In this document: piece by piece, positions 41,862 to 50,250 of the stretch | How positions within the stretch are numbered: position 1 is the first letter of the stretch | Layout of the letters: every line of letters starts with the position of its first letter | NCBI GenBank assembly: GCA_905233465.1 | Contig: CAJOEI010000005.1 | Coordinates: forward strand, 1-64,000 | Direction of reading: 5' to 3' | DNA from: an uncultured Bacteroidaceae bacterium | GTDB taxonomy: Bacteria > Bacteroidota > Bacteroidia > Bacteroidales > Bacteroidaceae | DNA length: 64,000 nucleotides | Translations under genes and position numbers: made by a program | The notes under the pieces: generated by a model | Database searches by the model: none | What the model was told of the DNA's origin: nothing | What the model saw: the letters and a program-made list of their open reading frames with translations, nothing else

Positions 41862-42824
41862 ATGACGATCGGCAACGTTGACCTCGGTCCCCGCCCACTC
41901 CTACTCGCTCCGATGGAGGACGTGACCGACATCGGTTTCCGGCTCCTGTGCCGACGCATGGGAGCCGCAATGGTCTATTCCGAGTTCGTCAACTGCGACG
42001 CTCTCGTACGCATGGTCAAGCAGAGCCTCAAGAAGCTTGAAGTGTGCGACGAGGAGCGCCCAGTAGCCATACAAATCTACGGCAAGGACCCTGCAACAAT
42101 GGCCGACGCCGCACGCATCGTCGTCGAACATGCCCACCCAGACGTACTTGACATCAACTTCGGATGCCCGGTGAAGAAAATAGCCACAAAGGGAGCAGGG
42201 GCAGGACTGCTGCAGGACCCGCCAAAGCTTCTCGCCATAGCGCGCGCCGTAGTTGATGCCGTTGGTCATCAAGTGCCCGTGACCGCCAAGACGCGTCTCG
42301 GATGGGATCAGGAGCATCGCATCATCGTCACACTGGCCGAGCAGCTGCAGGACTGCGGCATCGCAGCACTCACCATACACGGCCGCACGCGGTCACAACT
42401 CTATTCCGACCATGCCGACTGGACACTCATCGGTCAGGTCAAGAGCAACCCACGTATGCACATTCCCATCATCGGCAATGGCGACATACACAGCGTCAGC
42501 GAAGCAGATCACGCCTTCGACACCTATGGCGTCGATGCTGTCATGATAGGACGTGCCACATTCGGACAACCCTGGGTGTTCTCGCGACAGCAACTCACCA
42601 TAGCACAGAAAATCGACATACTCAAGCAGCAAGTCCTAACATCGGTCCAACGCCTCGACGAATATCGAGGTATACTCCATTCACGCCGGCACCTCGCCGC
42701 ATCACCACTCTTCAAGGGCATACCTGACTTCCGGCAGACACGTATCGCCATGCTACGCGCAGAGACAGTCAACGAGCTCTTCAGCATCATTGACGACATA
42801 CGTGCAACAAAATTATGCGATTAA
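41862..42824 (+). CDS. dusB: tRNA-dihydrouridine synthase
   Basis: A 320-residue FMN enzyme that reduces uridine to dihydrouridine in tRNA D-loops. Typical motifs are LLAPMEDVTDIGFR, VVYSEF-type FVNCDAL, INFGCPVKKI with the catalytic Cys, VTAKTRLGW, ALTIHGRTRSQLY, IPIIGNGDI and the FMN-phosphate site DAVMIGRATFGQPW. It is of DusB type by context and length. A gene-free repeat region follows. Confidence 0.94.
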   Translation: MTIGNVDLGPRPLLLAPMEDVTDIGFRLLCRRMGAAMVYSEFVNCDALVRMVKQSLKKLEVCDEERPVAIQIYGKDPATMADAARIVVEHAHPDVLDINFGCPVKKIATKGAGAGLLQDPPKLLAIARAVVDAVGHQVPVTAKTRLGWDQEHRIIVTLAEQLQDCGIAALTIHGRTRSQLYSDHADWTLIGQVKSNPRMHIPIIGNGDIHSVSEADHAFDTYGVDAVMIGRATFGQPWVFSRQQLTIAQKIDILKQQVLTSVQRLDEYRGILHSRRHLAASPLFKGIPDFRQTRIAMLRAETVNELFSIIDDIRATKLCD

Positions 42825-42869
42825 TTGTCGCTATTGTAAACAGCCTCTCATAGGGTTTTTCGAAAAAAG

Positions 42870-42967
42870 AACCTACATGCCTACATAGGATGGCTGTTAT
42901 TGATTGATTGTCAGTGTGATGTTACTATGTAGGCAACCATGTAGGTTATGTAGGCAGTTGTGTAGGT
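42870..42967. repeat. Structured inverted repeat, copy B, with 21-nt direct repeat
   Basis: The left arm AACCTACATGCCTACATA (42870-42887) is identical to copy A. A 38-nt loop follows (42888-42925). The right arm TATGTAGG-CAAC-CATGTAGGTT (42926-42947) complements the left arm apart from a 4-nt bulge. The right arm is repeated as a 21-nt direct unit to 42967. Confidence 0.88.
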
Positions 42968-42979
42968 TCGGCGTTTTCA

Positions 42980-43006
42980 TGTAAGCATAGCATGTAGATG
43001 CTTACA
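42980..43006. repeat. 9-bp stem hairpin
   Basis: TGTAAGCAT (42980-42988) pairs with ATGCTTACA (42998-43006) across nine nt. It lies just upstream of the orphan promoter. Confidence 0.75.
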
Positions 43007-43009
43007 TCA

Positions 43010-43040
43010 TTTGCATATTTGCCAGAAAATGTTATATTTG
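43010..43040 (+). promoter_or_regulatory. Orphan consensus promoter
   Basis: TTTG (43010-43013), a 19-nt spacer and TATATTTG (43033-43040). The expected start of transcription, about 43045-43047, coincides with the first 22-bp repeat unit. No coding sequence follows on this strand before 43226. Confidence 0.6.
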
Positions 43041-43048
43041 CGTGTCAG

Positions 43049-43158
43049 ATAACGCGCGAGAGTATCACTTGGTGAGACGCATGAGTATCTCCGGTGAGAC
43101 GCGCAAGTATCACCGGTGATACTTGCGAGTCTCACCGGTGATACAACTGCAAAGCTCC
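43049..43158. repeat. Five 22-bp tandem units with a 44-bp near-palindrome
   Basis: Units start at 43049, 43071, 43093, 43115 and 43137. Units three and four (43093-43136) are reverse complements of each other with one mismatch. The inner 26 bp (43101 or 43102 onward, centred on ACCGGT) form a perfect palindrome. A GGATGTTTTG-containing unit (43149-43172) overlaps the end and matches 18811-18833. Confidence 0.9.
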
Positions 43159-43226
43159 TGGATGTTTTGTCCGAAGTTCAAAGGTGTTTACAAGTAATGT
43201 GTAAAAGTCTTATTATCAATGTGCTA

Positions 43227-43886
43227 TCAATGTGCTGACGTGATGGTGAAGCCTGTCATGCGTATGTGGCTCCAAGTTGTGCGTAGTCCGAAATAGCCTT
43301 TGTGGAGTGGGGTAGGGTCGTGGTAGTCTACCAATGTTTCGCCGTCGATGGTATATGTGGTGTGGCCGTCACTGGCCACGGTGATATGGATGTCATACCA
43401 GTGGTTGGGTAGCAACAGATGTGTGCTGTCTGTGTATTCCACGAGCACTGGTGGTCGGTGTGCTATGTCGTTGACAGCCAAGCTGTCTGCTGTGTAGCGA
43501 CGGAATCTTGTGGTGGTGTTATGATTGCCTCCATAGCCTAAGTAGTAGCATCGCAGCCGGTAGTTGTCCACGAAGCGCCCCTCTGGCAGCATTGTGTTGG
43601 CCATCCAGAAGCAGTTGAGGTCCGATAGTCGGTCTGTGGCCCCATTGCCGACGACGACACATGCACGGTAGTGGATGGTGCAAGGTGCTGTCAGCAGTTG
43701 GTTGTACCACAGTGTCAGCCCTGCTGGTGTGGTGATGTCTATGGTGTCGCCTCGCATCATCACCCGTGTTTGTGGTGATTCTGCTGCAATGAGCCACTTA
43801 GTGGTGCGTGCATTCATCATGTGGTTTGACGCACATATCCACGTGGCGGCAAAGAGAATTCTCAGAAGCGAATTATTGATGTTCAC
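43227..43886 (-). CDS. DUF6250 (concanavalin-like) secreted protein
   Basis: 219 residues from a GTG at 43886. The C-terminal two thirds match DUF6250: RLRCYYLGYGGNHNTTTRFR, LVEYTDSTHLLLPNHWYDI and HKGYFGLRTTWSHIRM. This beta-sandwich family is linked to polysaccharide degradation in Bacteroidetes. The N-terminus (NINNSLLRILFAATWICAS) looks like a signal peptide. A longer frame to 44030 reads through the promoter (TTG 43921-43923, 20 nt, TATCTTTG 43893-43900) and is rejected. Met at MMNARTT is another possible start. It is a solitary gene, unlike relatives in carbohydrate-utilisation loci. Confidence 0.75.
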   Translation of the reverse strand: MNINNSLLRILFAATWICASNHMMNARTTKWLIAAESPQTRVMMRGDTIDITTPAGLTLWYNQLLTAPCTIHYRACVVVGNGATDRLSDLNCFWMANTMLPEGRFVDNYRLRCYYLGYGGNHNTTTRFRRYTADSLAVNDIAHRPPVLVEYTDSTHLLLPNHWYDIHITVASDGHTTYTIDGETLVDYHDPTPLHKGYFGLRTTWSHIRMTGFTITSAH

Positions 43887-43892
43887 AGTTTG

Positions 43893-43923
43893 CAAAGATA
43901 GGCGCTTTGCGTATTTCGTCCAA
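43893..43923 (-). promoter_or_regulatory. DUF6250 promoter
   Basis: On the minus strand TTG (43923-43921), a 20-nt spacer and TATCTTTG (43900-43893). The GTG start lies 6 nt beyond the box, so the transcript would be leaderless or use a start further in. Confidence 0.65.
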
Positions 43924-43982
43924 CGTTTTTGCTCTGATTTTGATAAAAATATACACAAAAGCCCGAAAAAACTCGTCGTGAC

Positions 43983-44014
43983 TTTGCCCATCCTGCGGAA
44001 AATGTGTAATTTAG
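43983..44014 (+). promoter_or_regulatory. Promoter of the nucleoside kinase gene
   Basis: TTTG (43983-43986), a 20-nt spacer and TAATTTAG (44007-44014), one mismatch from consensus, 45 nt before the ATG at 44060. Confidence 0.55.
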
Positions 44015-44059
44015 CGGCGAAAACCATCACTCATCTCTCATCTTTCATCCCCCTCTCCC

Positions 44060-45742
44060 ATGCTTCAAATCCGCTGCAAGAACAACAATGTAACAAAAAG
44101 TTTTCTTGAAGGTACGTCCTTACTCGAGGTCTATCAAGATTTTGCCGAAGAGCTCAATATGCCGTACCCGGTAGTCTCTGCCAAGGTCAACAACACCTCT
44201 CAGGGCTTGAAATTCAGGCTTTTTCAGAACCGTGACGTGGAGTTCATGGACGCCACGACGGGTTCTGGGCATCGCGTCTATGTGCGTTCTCTGAGTTTCG
44301 TGCTCTATAAGGCTGCTACGGATGTATTTCCTGGCTGCAAGCTGTTTATTGAGCATACGTTGTCTCGCGGCTACTACTGCAACCTGAAATTGCGTGGAAG
44401 CGAACCCCTCCCCCAGGACGGCATCGACAGCATACGCCAGCGCATGGCCGAGATAGTGCGTATGGACATGCCATTCCGCCGTTTTGAGGCTACCACGGAA
44501 GAAGCTCTGCGCGTCTTCCGTGAGCGAGGCTTTGCCGACAAAGTTAAGCTCATCGAGAGTAGTGGTCAGATATACACGGACTATTATATGCTGGGTGACA
44601 CTGTGGATTATTACTATGGTCCCCTTGTACCGTCGGCAGGATATCTTCAAGTGTGGGATATCGAGCCATGTTTCGACGGCCTGTTATTGCGTGTGCCAGA
44701 CCAGAACAATCCCACTCAGCTGGCTCCCAAGATAGAGCAGCCAAAGACCTTTGGTATGTTTGCGGAGAAGGTTAGATGGGACATCATCATGCGTCTGTCT
44801 AACGCTGGAGATGTGAATAAGGCAATCCTCTCTGGTTACGCATCGGAGCTCATACAGGTGAGCGAGGCGCTGCAAGAGAAGAAGATAGTGCAGATAGCAG
44901 AAGAAATAGACAAGCGCTTTCACGATCCAGATAAGCCAATCCGCCTCGTGCTTGTCACCGGGCCTTCCAGTTCGGGCAAGACCACGTTCTGCAAGCGTCT
45001 GTCGGTGCAGCTGCTGGCCTGCGGTTTACGTCCAATGATTTTCTCCACCGACGACTATTTTGTCAACCGTGTGGATACGCCTAAATTGCCCAGCGGAGAA
45101 TATGATTTCGATAACGTTTCTGCTGTCGATGCGGAGCTGCTTGATGACCATCTGACGCGTCTGTTGGCAGGTGAGCGGGTTGAGGTGCCGACTTATAACT
45201 TCGTCACTGGTAAGCGAGAATACAATGGCCGTCGGCTGAAGCTGCAGAACGACTGTGTGCTCATCATAGAAGGCATCCACGCATTGAATCCTGTGTTGAC
45301 GCAGCGCGTGGAGGAGAGCATGAAGTTCAAGATATATGTCTCGGCTCTGACGAGTGTGTCTCTGGATGACCACAATTGGATTCCGACTCAGGACAACCGT
45401 CTGCTGAGACGCATTATCAGAGATTACAACAAAGGTGCTTTCACGGCTCAGCAAACTATTGGCCAGTGGCATAACGTATGTGAGGCGGAGGAAAAGTGGA
45501 TTCTGCCGTTCCAGGAGACAGCTGATGCGATGTTTAATTCGGCGCTGAACATAGAGTTTGCCGTGCTGCGAACACATGCTGAGATAATTCTGGCATCTGT
45601 GCCCCGCAACTGTCCGGAGTACAGCGAGGCACATAGACTGCTGAAATTCATACATTTCTTTATTCCTGTCGACGACAAGGAGATACCTCCCACCAGCATC
45701 ATGCGTGAATTCGTTGGAGGATCGAGTTTCAAGTACAAGTGA
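44060..45742 (+). CDS. Uridine kinase-like nucleoside kinase with N-terminal TGS-type domain
   Basis: 560 residues. An N-terminal ubiquitin-fold/TGS-like segment (MLQIRCKNNNVTKSFLEG) and a threonyl-tRNA-synthetase-like second domain precede a phosphoribulokinase/uridine-kinase domain. Its P-loop is GPSSSGKTT (301-309), followed by FSTDDYFVNR, TYNFVTGKREYNG and IIEGIHALNP. Homologues annotated nucleoside kinase are common in Bacteroidetes and Firmicutes. Phosphorylation of a nucleoside or related small molecule is likely. Its stop overlaps the start of the next gene. Confidence 0.88.
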   Translation: MLQIRCKNNNVTKSFLEGTSLLEVYQDFAEELNMPYPVVSAKVNNTSQGLKFRLFQNRDVEFMDATTGSGHRVYVRSLSFVLYKAATDVFPGCKLFIEHTLSRGYYCNLKLRGSEPLPQDGIDSIRQRMAEIVRMDMPFRRFEATTEEALRVFRERGFADKVKLIESSGQIYTDYYMLGDTVDYYYGPLVPSAGYLQVWDIEPCFDGLLLRVPDQNNPTQLAPKIEQPKTFGMFAEKVRWDIIMRLSNAGDVNKAILSGYASELIQVSEALQEKKIVQIAEEIDKRFHDPDKPIRLVLVTGPSSSGKTTFCKRLSVQLLACGLRPMIFSTDDYFVNRVDTPKLPSGEYDFDNVSAVDAELLDDHLTRLLAGERVEVPTYNFVTGKREYNGRRLKLQNDCVLIIEGIHALNPVLTQRVEESMKFKIYVSALTSVSLDDHNWIPTQDNRLLRRIIRDYNKGAFTAQQTIGQWHNVCEAEEKWILPFQETADAMFNSALNIEFAVLRTHAEIILASVPRNCPEYSEAHRLLKFIHFFIPVDDKEIPPTSIMREFVGGSSFKYK

Positions 45743-46713
45743 TGCGCGGACTCTTCTTGTTTTGCCTCTCTTTCTGTGTCTCATTTCCTTTAATGGGGCA
45801 GGGGAGGGGAGGACGCACATTGAGGGTCATGGAGTGGAATGTAGAGAACCTGTTTGATACCGTTCATGATGTCGGGTTCCATGATGAGGAGTTTCTGCCG
45901 CAGGGGGAGCGTCGCTGGAACTCGGCGCGCTATCTGCGTAAGCTGAAGGACATCAGCCGCACGATAGCAGCCACGGCGACCGACGACGGCGTGCCGCATC
46001 TTGTGGCTCTGTGTGAGGTGGAGAATGACTCTGTGCTTGTACACTTAACGCGACGTAGCACATTGCGTAATCTCGGCTACGACTTTGTTTCCACTGCCTC
46101 GCGAGATGCTCGCGGCATTGATGTGGCACTGCTGTACCAGCCAGCACAATTTGCCCTTTTCACACAAAGAAATATTATTGTTCCTAACGGGACAAACGGT
46201 TTGAATCCCACGCGCGACATACTCTATGTAGCTGGTCGCATCATCACGGGCAGCGGCATTGACACATTGCATGTCTTTGTCGTGCACATGCCCAGCAGAC
46301 GTGGCGGGACGAAGGGCGACAGACATCGTATGATAGCAGCACGCACACTGTGGAATGCAGTAGATTCAGTCCTAAATGTAAACGCCAAGGCTCGCATCGT
46401 GGCTATGGGCGACTTCAATGCCACGGCTCGTGATGCTATATTCAAGAAACGGTCGCTGCGCTTCACCGACGATAAACGTGCGCATGTAGGAACATACTAC
46501 TATCGTAATGTATGGCAATGGCTGGATCATATCATGATCTCTGAAACTGTCTCTTATCGTTCACCTGCCAAACCGGTGACATTGCCTTGGTTGATGGAGA
46601 AAAATGTCAACCAACTTGGAAAACACCCTCGTCGCACTTTTCTTGGACCAGCATATCATGGTGGCATCAGCGATCACCTGCCCATCATCCTCGACATCGA
46701 CCTCTCACGGTGA
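45742..46713 (+). CDS. Secreted endonuclease/exonuclease/phosphatase-family protein
   Basis: 323 residues with a signal peptide (MRGLFLFCLSFCVSFPLMG). EEP-fold motifs are VMEWNVENLFD (metal-binding Asn/Glu), ALCEVEND, DVALLYQP, VHMPSRRGG, IVAMGDFNAT and the C-terminal GGISDHLPIILDI with catalytic Asp-His. The substrate may be a phosphodiester in nucleic acid, lipid or sugar phosphate. It overlaps the kinase stop (TGATG). A stem-loop terminator lies 90 bp downstream. Confidence 0.88.
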   Translation: MRGLFLFCLSFCVSFPLMGQGRGGRTLRVMEWNVENLFDTVHDVGFHDEEFLPQGERRWNSARYLRKLKDISRTIAATATDDGVPHLVALCEVENDSVLVHLTRRSTLRNLGYDFVSTASRDARGIDVALLYQPAQFALFTQRNIIVPNGTNGLNPTRDILYVAGRIITGSGIDTLHVFVVHMPSRRGGTKGDRHRMIAARTLWNAVDSVLNVNAKARIVAMGDFNATARDAIFKKRSLRFTDDKRAHVGTYYYRNVWQWLDHIMISETVSYRSPAKPVTLPWLMEKNVNQLGKHPRRTFLGPAYHGGISDHLPIILDIDLSR

Positions 46714-46803
46714 CATGCCTCATAAATTATGAATTGTATACATAATTCAACAATAATTAACTGTTTGTTTCTGGATGCTCCTTAAATCCATACAGAAATT
46801 ATT

Positions 46804-46838
46804 GGGGTTAACACTCTGATATGTTGAGTGTTAACCCC
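46804..46838. terminator. 13-bp perfect stem-loop terminator
   Basis: GGGGTTAACACTC (46804-46816) pairs with 46826-46838 across nine nt, followed by an A-rich stretch. It is placed between convergent genes and could serve both strands. A shorter GCCCC/GGGGC hairpin follows at about 46897-46913. Confidence 0.75.
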
Positions 46839-46952
46839 TAAAATATGCTTAAAAAACAGCACTTTGTTCTACTTCTCTGTCCAACGGCACGATTTCTGCC
46901 CCGTTTTTTGGGGCTTTGATGAAGTGGTAGGGCAGGAGAGAGGTGCCTCGCC

Positions 46953-47840
46953 TCAGAAGAACTTTGTCTCCTTGCCTACTATTTCTGATAGCAGCAGGTT
47001 AGCCAGACGAGATGTTCCCAAGCGCAACCATTCGTTGGTCAGCCACTGTGGGCCAAGCACCTCCTTGACGATGGTGTAATACACCAGTGCATCGTGTACT
47101 GTGTTTAACCCGCCTGCCGGCTTGAAGCCAATCTGGATTCCGGTCTTATCGTAGTATTCCTTTATGGCCTGACACATCACGTAGGCTGCCTCAGGTGTTG
47201 CGGCTGGTTTCTCCTTTCCGGTGGATGTCTTGATGTAGTCGGCACCGGCATACATCGACAGGATTGATGCACGCTTGATGTCTGCAGCACTGGGCAGCAG
47301 GCCCGTCTCGAGGATTACCTTCATCTTACGTGTACCACACACGGCCTTCAATTCGGAGATTTCGTCGCAGACTGTCTCGTAGTCGCCGCTTAAGTATTTG
47401 CCTACGCTCATTACGATATCTATCTCTGTAGCACCGTCTTTGATGGCCAACGCTGTCTCTGCTACTTTAACTTCCAGCAGTGCCTGGGAGCTTGGGAAGC
47501 TGCCGCTCACACAAGCTATTTCAACTCCGTCAACCTCTAAACTCTGAGACACTATCTGTGCGAAACATGGATAGACGCATATCGTTGCTACATGAGGAAG
47601 TTCAGGATAGGCAGAATCGAACTTATTGACGCGCTCGGTGAATGCGAGTACGCTTTCTTCGGAGTCTGTGGTCTTCAATGTCGTGAGTTCGACACTGCCC
47701 AACAGGAATCTTTTCACGTCAATATTGTCGTTCTGTGGCACCTTTTCGTCAATGATTTTCTTTACTGCTGCTGCCACTTCAGCATCGCTGACTGCGCAGT
47801 TGTACTGCGACAATGCCTGTTCGTACTTGCTAATTTCCAT
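46953..47840 (-). CDS. deoC: Deoxyribose-phosphate aldolase
   Basis: 295 residues. A class I aldolase cleaving deoxyribose-5-phosphate to glyceraldehyde-3-phosphate and acetaldehyde. Typical segments are VATICVYPCF, IACVSGSFPSSQALLEVKV, EIDIVMSVGKYLSGDY, KVILETGLLPS, ADYIKTSTGKEKPAAT with the Schiff-base lysine, and IGFKPAGGL. It is slightly longer than the 220-260 usual, as in other Bacteroidetes. Last gene of the mnmG-to-deoC run. Confidence 0.95.
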   Translation of the reverse strand: MEISKYEQALSQYNCAVSDAEVAAAVKKIIDEKVPQNDNIDVKRFLLGSVELTTLKTTDSEESVLAFTERVNKFDSAYPELPHVATICVYPCFAQIVSQSLEVDGVEIACVSGSFPSSQALLEVKVAETALAIKDGATEIDIVMSVGKYLSGDYETVCDEISELKAVCGTRKMKVILETGLLPSAADIKRASILSMYAGADYIKTSTGKEKPAATPEAAYVMCQAIKEYYDKTGIQIGFKPAGGLNTVHDALVYYTIVKEVLGPQWLTNEWLRLGTSRLANLLLSEIVGKETKFF

Positions 47841-47883
47841 AAGATAGTTTGTTATTGATTATGAATTATTTAATTGTTTAATG

Positions 47884-48360
47884 TCACTCTCTGTTTCTGC
47901 TGTCCATGCATATAGTAACTGGTCCGTCATTGGTGAGTGAAACCTTCATATCAGCGCCGAATTCGCCGTGGCCCACAGGATGTCCTATGGCAGCCTCTAA
48001 ACGGCTGATGAAGGCCTCATAAAGAGGTATACTGATGTGGTGGGGTGCTGCTCGCAACCATGATGGACGATTGCCTTTCTTGTACGATGCGAATAGCGTG
48101 AACTGGCTGACAACTATCACCTCTCCATCTTGTCCATCATGTTCCCCAATGATGTCAATAATGCTGCGATTCATCACGCCATTGTCATCATCAAAAACTC
48201 GCAACATTGTCACTTTGCGCACCAGCCAGTCGACATCCTCTAATGTGTCGACGGACTCGATGCCTAATAGTATCACGTAGCCCCAACCAGTAAAGTCGGC
48301 AACTCTGGTTCCATCTATCACTACGTTTGCGCCGCGTGCTCTCTGTATGACTATTCTCAT
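47884..48360 (-). CDS. dtd: D-aminoacyl-tRNA deacylase
   Basis: 158 residues. It removes D-amino acids (and misacylated glycine) from tRNA. Family marks are the MRIVIQRARGANVVIDG start, the catalytic VVSQFTLFASYKKGNRPSW block with the SQFTL motif, and the Gly-cisPro motif near the end (LTNDGPVTI). The gap to uvrC is 4 bp and to deoC 43 bp. Confidence 0.96.
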   Translation of the reverse strand: MRIVIQRARGANVVIDGTRVADFTGWGYVILLGIESVDTLEDVDWLVRKVTMLRVFDDDNGVMNRSIIDIIGEHDGQDGEVIVVSQFTLFASYKKGNRPSWLRAAPHHISIPLYEAFISRLEAAIGHPVGHGEFGADMKVSLTNDGPVTICMDSRNRE

Positions 48361-48364
48361 AGTG

Positions 48365-50206
48365 TTAATCTGTTATCGTTTCAGTCGTCAATCCATCGAT
48401 TAGCACCTTTGCTTTTGCCTTTCCGATAACTGCTTCTATCTCGTTAGCATCAGCTGCCTTGATGCGCTTAACGCTTTTGAAATGCTTTAGCAAAACCTCT
48501 TTAGTCTTTGGCCCTATGCCGTGGATGCTGTCTAATGCCGAGCGTAGTTGGCTCTTGCTTCGTTTGTCACGGTGGAAGGTGATGGCATATCGGTGCACCT
48601 CGTCCTGAATGCGTGTCAGCAGATGAAAGAGTGCGCTGTCCTGCTTCATGCCTATCGTCATTGGCGGATTGCCGTAGAGCAGCTCATGGGTGCGGTGGCG
48701 GTTGTCTTTCGCCAGCCCGGCAATAGGTATTGACAGCCCCAATTCACCTTCAACCACAGCGCGTACCACGCTCATCTGTCCTGCTCCGCCGTCGGTGAGT
48801 ATGAGGTCGGGTAGGGGAGTGCCCTCGGCTACCATCCGACTATAACGCCGGCGAACAACTTCTTGCATTGATGCATAGTCGTCGGGCCCCACAACCGTCT
48901 TGATGTTATACTTGCGATAGTCTGCTTTGCTTGGCTTGCATTTCTTGAATACCACGCAACCGGCTACTGCATCGGTGCCAGAGATATTGGAGTTGTCAAA
49001 GCATTCTATCTGGTAGGGTAGCGTGGGCAGATGTAGGTAGTCTTGTATCTCCTTCATCAGCCTTACTGCTTTTTGCTCGGGATTCAACTTCTCCTGTTGC
49101 TTCAATCGGTCTACTTTATACTGCTTAACATTCAGCTCTGAAAGAGCCAGAAGTTGTCTCTTGTCGCCACGCATAGGTACCGTGATTTCCACATCGTTAA
49201 GTGGTAGTTCCACGGGGAACGGTAGCACTATTTCACGAGCTTGTGAACCCCATCGGTCGCGCATGTCCATGATGCCACGTACAAGCAGTTCTTCTGTTGA
49301 CTCGTCAAGCTTCTTCTTGTATTCAAAGGTGAAAGCCTGGTTGATCGCACCTTCTACAACATGCAGGTAGTTGATGTAGGCAATGTGTTCGTCGTTGTCA
49401 ATGCTGAAGACGTCTATGTTGTGATTGGCGGATGTGATGACCTGACTTTTCTCCTGATGCGCTGTGATGAGATCGTAACGTCGCTTGACAACCTGTGCTT
49501 CCTCGAACTTCATCTGTGATGCCAACTCTTGCATCTGTGCAACCATCTCCTTGCGTAGTGAAGCCGTGTCGCCCTTGAGGATGCGAATGGCAGTGTTGAT
49601 ATACTCCATGTACTGCTCATGGCTCTGTAGCCCTACGCATGGACCAAGACAGTTCTTCATGTGGTATTCCAGACACAACTTGTAGCGTCCGGACTCTATG
49701 CCTTCTTTGGTCATCGGTTGATGACAGCGACGAATAGGGTAGAGGTTTTTGAATAACTCTAATAGGCCGATAAGCGTCGGTATGTGACTGTATGGGCCGA
49801 AATATATAGCCCCTTTGCGGTCAATGTGTCGTGTCTTGAAGATGCGTGGAAGATATTCTTTTGTCACTGCTATACTGGGATATGATTTCCCATCCTTCAG
49901 CAGTACATTGTATCGCGGTTGAAATTGTTTTATTAGTTGGTTCTCCAGCAGCAGTGCTTCTGCCTCGGTCTTGACGACGGTGTAGTGTATGTCGAATATC
50001 TTAGAGACAAGTATTGCAGTCTTGAGAGAGTCATGCTCGCGATTAAAGTAACTTGCAACGCGTCGGCGTAGGTTCTTGGCCTTGCCGACATAGATCACAG
50101 TCCCCTCCTTGTCGAAGTATTGGTAGCTGCCTGGTGCCTCCGGCAGACGGTCCAGAATACTCCTCAGGTGCATCATCCTTGTGCTATCTTCCGTCGCCTG
50201 TTTCAT
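48365..50206 (-). CDS. uvrC: Excinuclease ABC subunit C
   Basis: 613 residues, the dual-incision nuclease of nucleotide excision repair. Order: GIY-YIG domain (GSYQYFDKEGTVIYVGKAKN, about 27-46), the Cys-rich CLEYHMKNCLGPC region, a UVR/UvrB-binding segment (LASQMKFEEAQVVKRRYD), the RNase H-like endonuclease half with ECFDNSNISGTDAV and LILTDGGAGQM, and C-terminal helix-hairpin-helix (IHGIGPKTKEVLLKHF). An alternative start is Met at residue 11 or 12. Followed after 4 bp by dtd. Confidence 0.97.
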   Translation of the reverse strand: MKQATEDSTRMMHLRSILDRLPEAPGSYQYFDKEGTVIYVGKAKNLRRRVASYFNREHDSLKTAILVSKIFDIHYTVVKTEAEALLLENQLIKQFQPRYNVLLKDGKSYPSIAVTKEYLPRIFKTRHIDRKGAIYFGPYSHIPTLIGLLELFKNLYPIRRCHQPMTKEGIESGRYKLCLEYHMKNCLGPCVGLQSHEQYMEYINTAIRILKGDTASLRKEMVAQMQELASQMKFEEAQVVKRRYDLITAHQEKSQVITSANHNIDVFSIDNDEHIAYINYLHVVEGAINQAFTFEYKKKLDESTEELLVRGIMDMRDRWGSQAREIVLPFPVELPLNDVEITVPMRGDKRQLLALSELNVKQYKVDRLKQQEKLNPEQKAVRLMKEIQDYLHLPTLPYQIECFDNSNISGTDAVAGCVVFKKCKPSKADYRKYNIKTVVGPDDYASMQEVVRRRYSRMVAEGTPLPDLILTDGGAGQMSVVRAVVEGELGLSIPIAGLAKDNRHRTHELLYGNPPMTIGMKQDSALFHLLTRIQDEVHRYAITFHRDKRSKSQLRSALDSIHGIGPKTKEVLLKHFKSVKRIKAADANEIEAVIGKAKAKVLIDGLTTETITD

Positions 50207-50250
50207 CCGTTGTTGTTTGTCCAGTCTATTATACTCGCGTCTCTCAACGT

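Larger units (their letters stand above)
42825..43226. other. Repeat-dense gene-free region B
   Basis: 402 bp without a gene on either strand. In order it has a small palindrome (TTTTTCGAAAAA), copy B of the structured inverted repeat, tandem 21-nt units, a 9-bp hairpin, a consensus promoter and five 22-bp units with a 44-bp near-palindrome. Confidence 0.88.

Noticed and set aside
43049..43158. 22-bp tandem units as a CRISPR array
   Set aside because: Units are contiguous with no spacers and vary internally; no cas gene nearby.
45026..45820. 264-codon minus-strand frame over the nucleoside kinase
   Set aside because: Opposite conserved P-loop coding sequence; composition follows that of the real strand.
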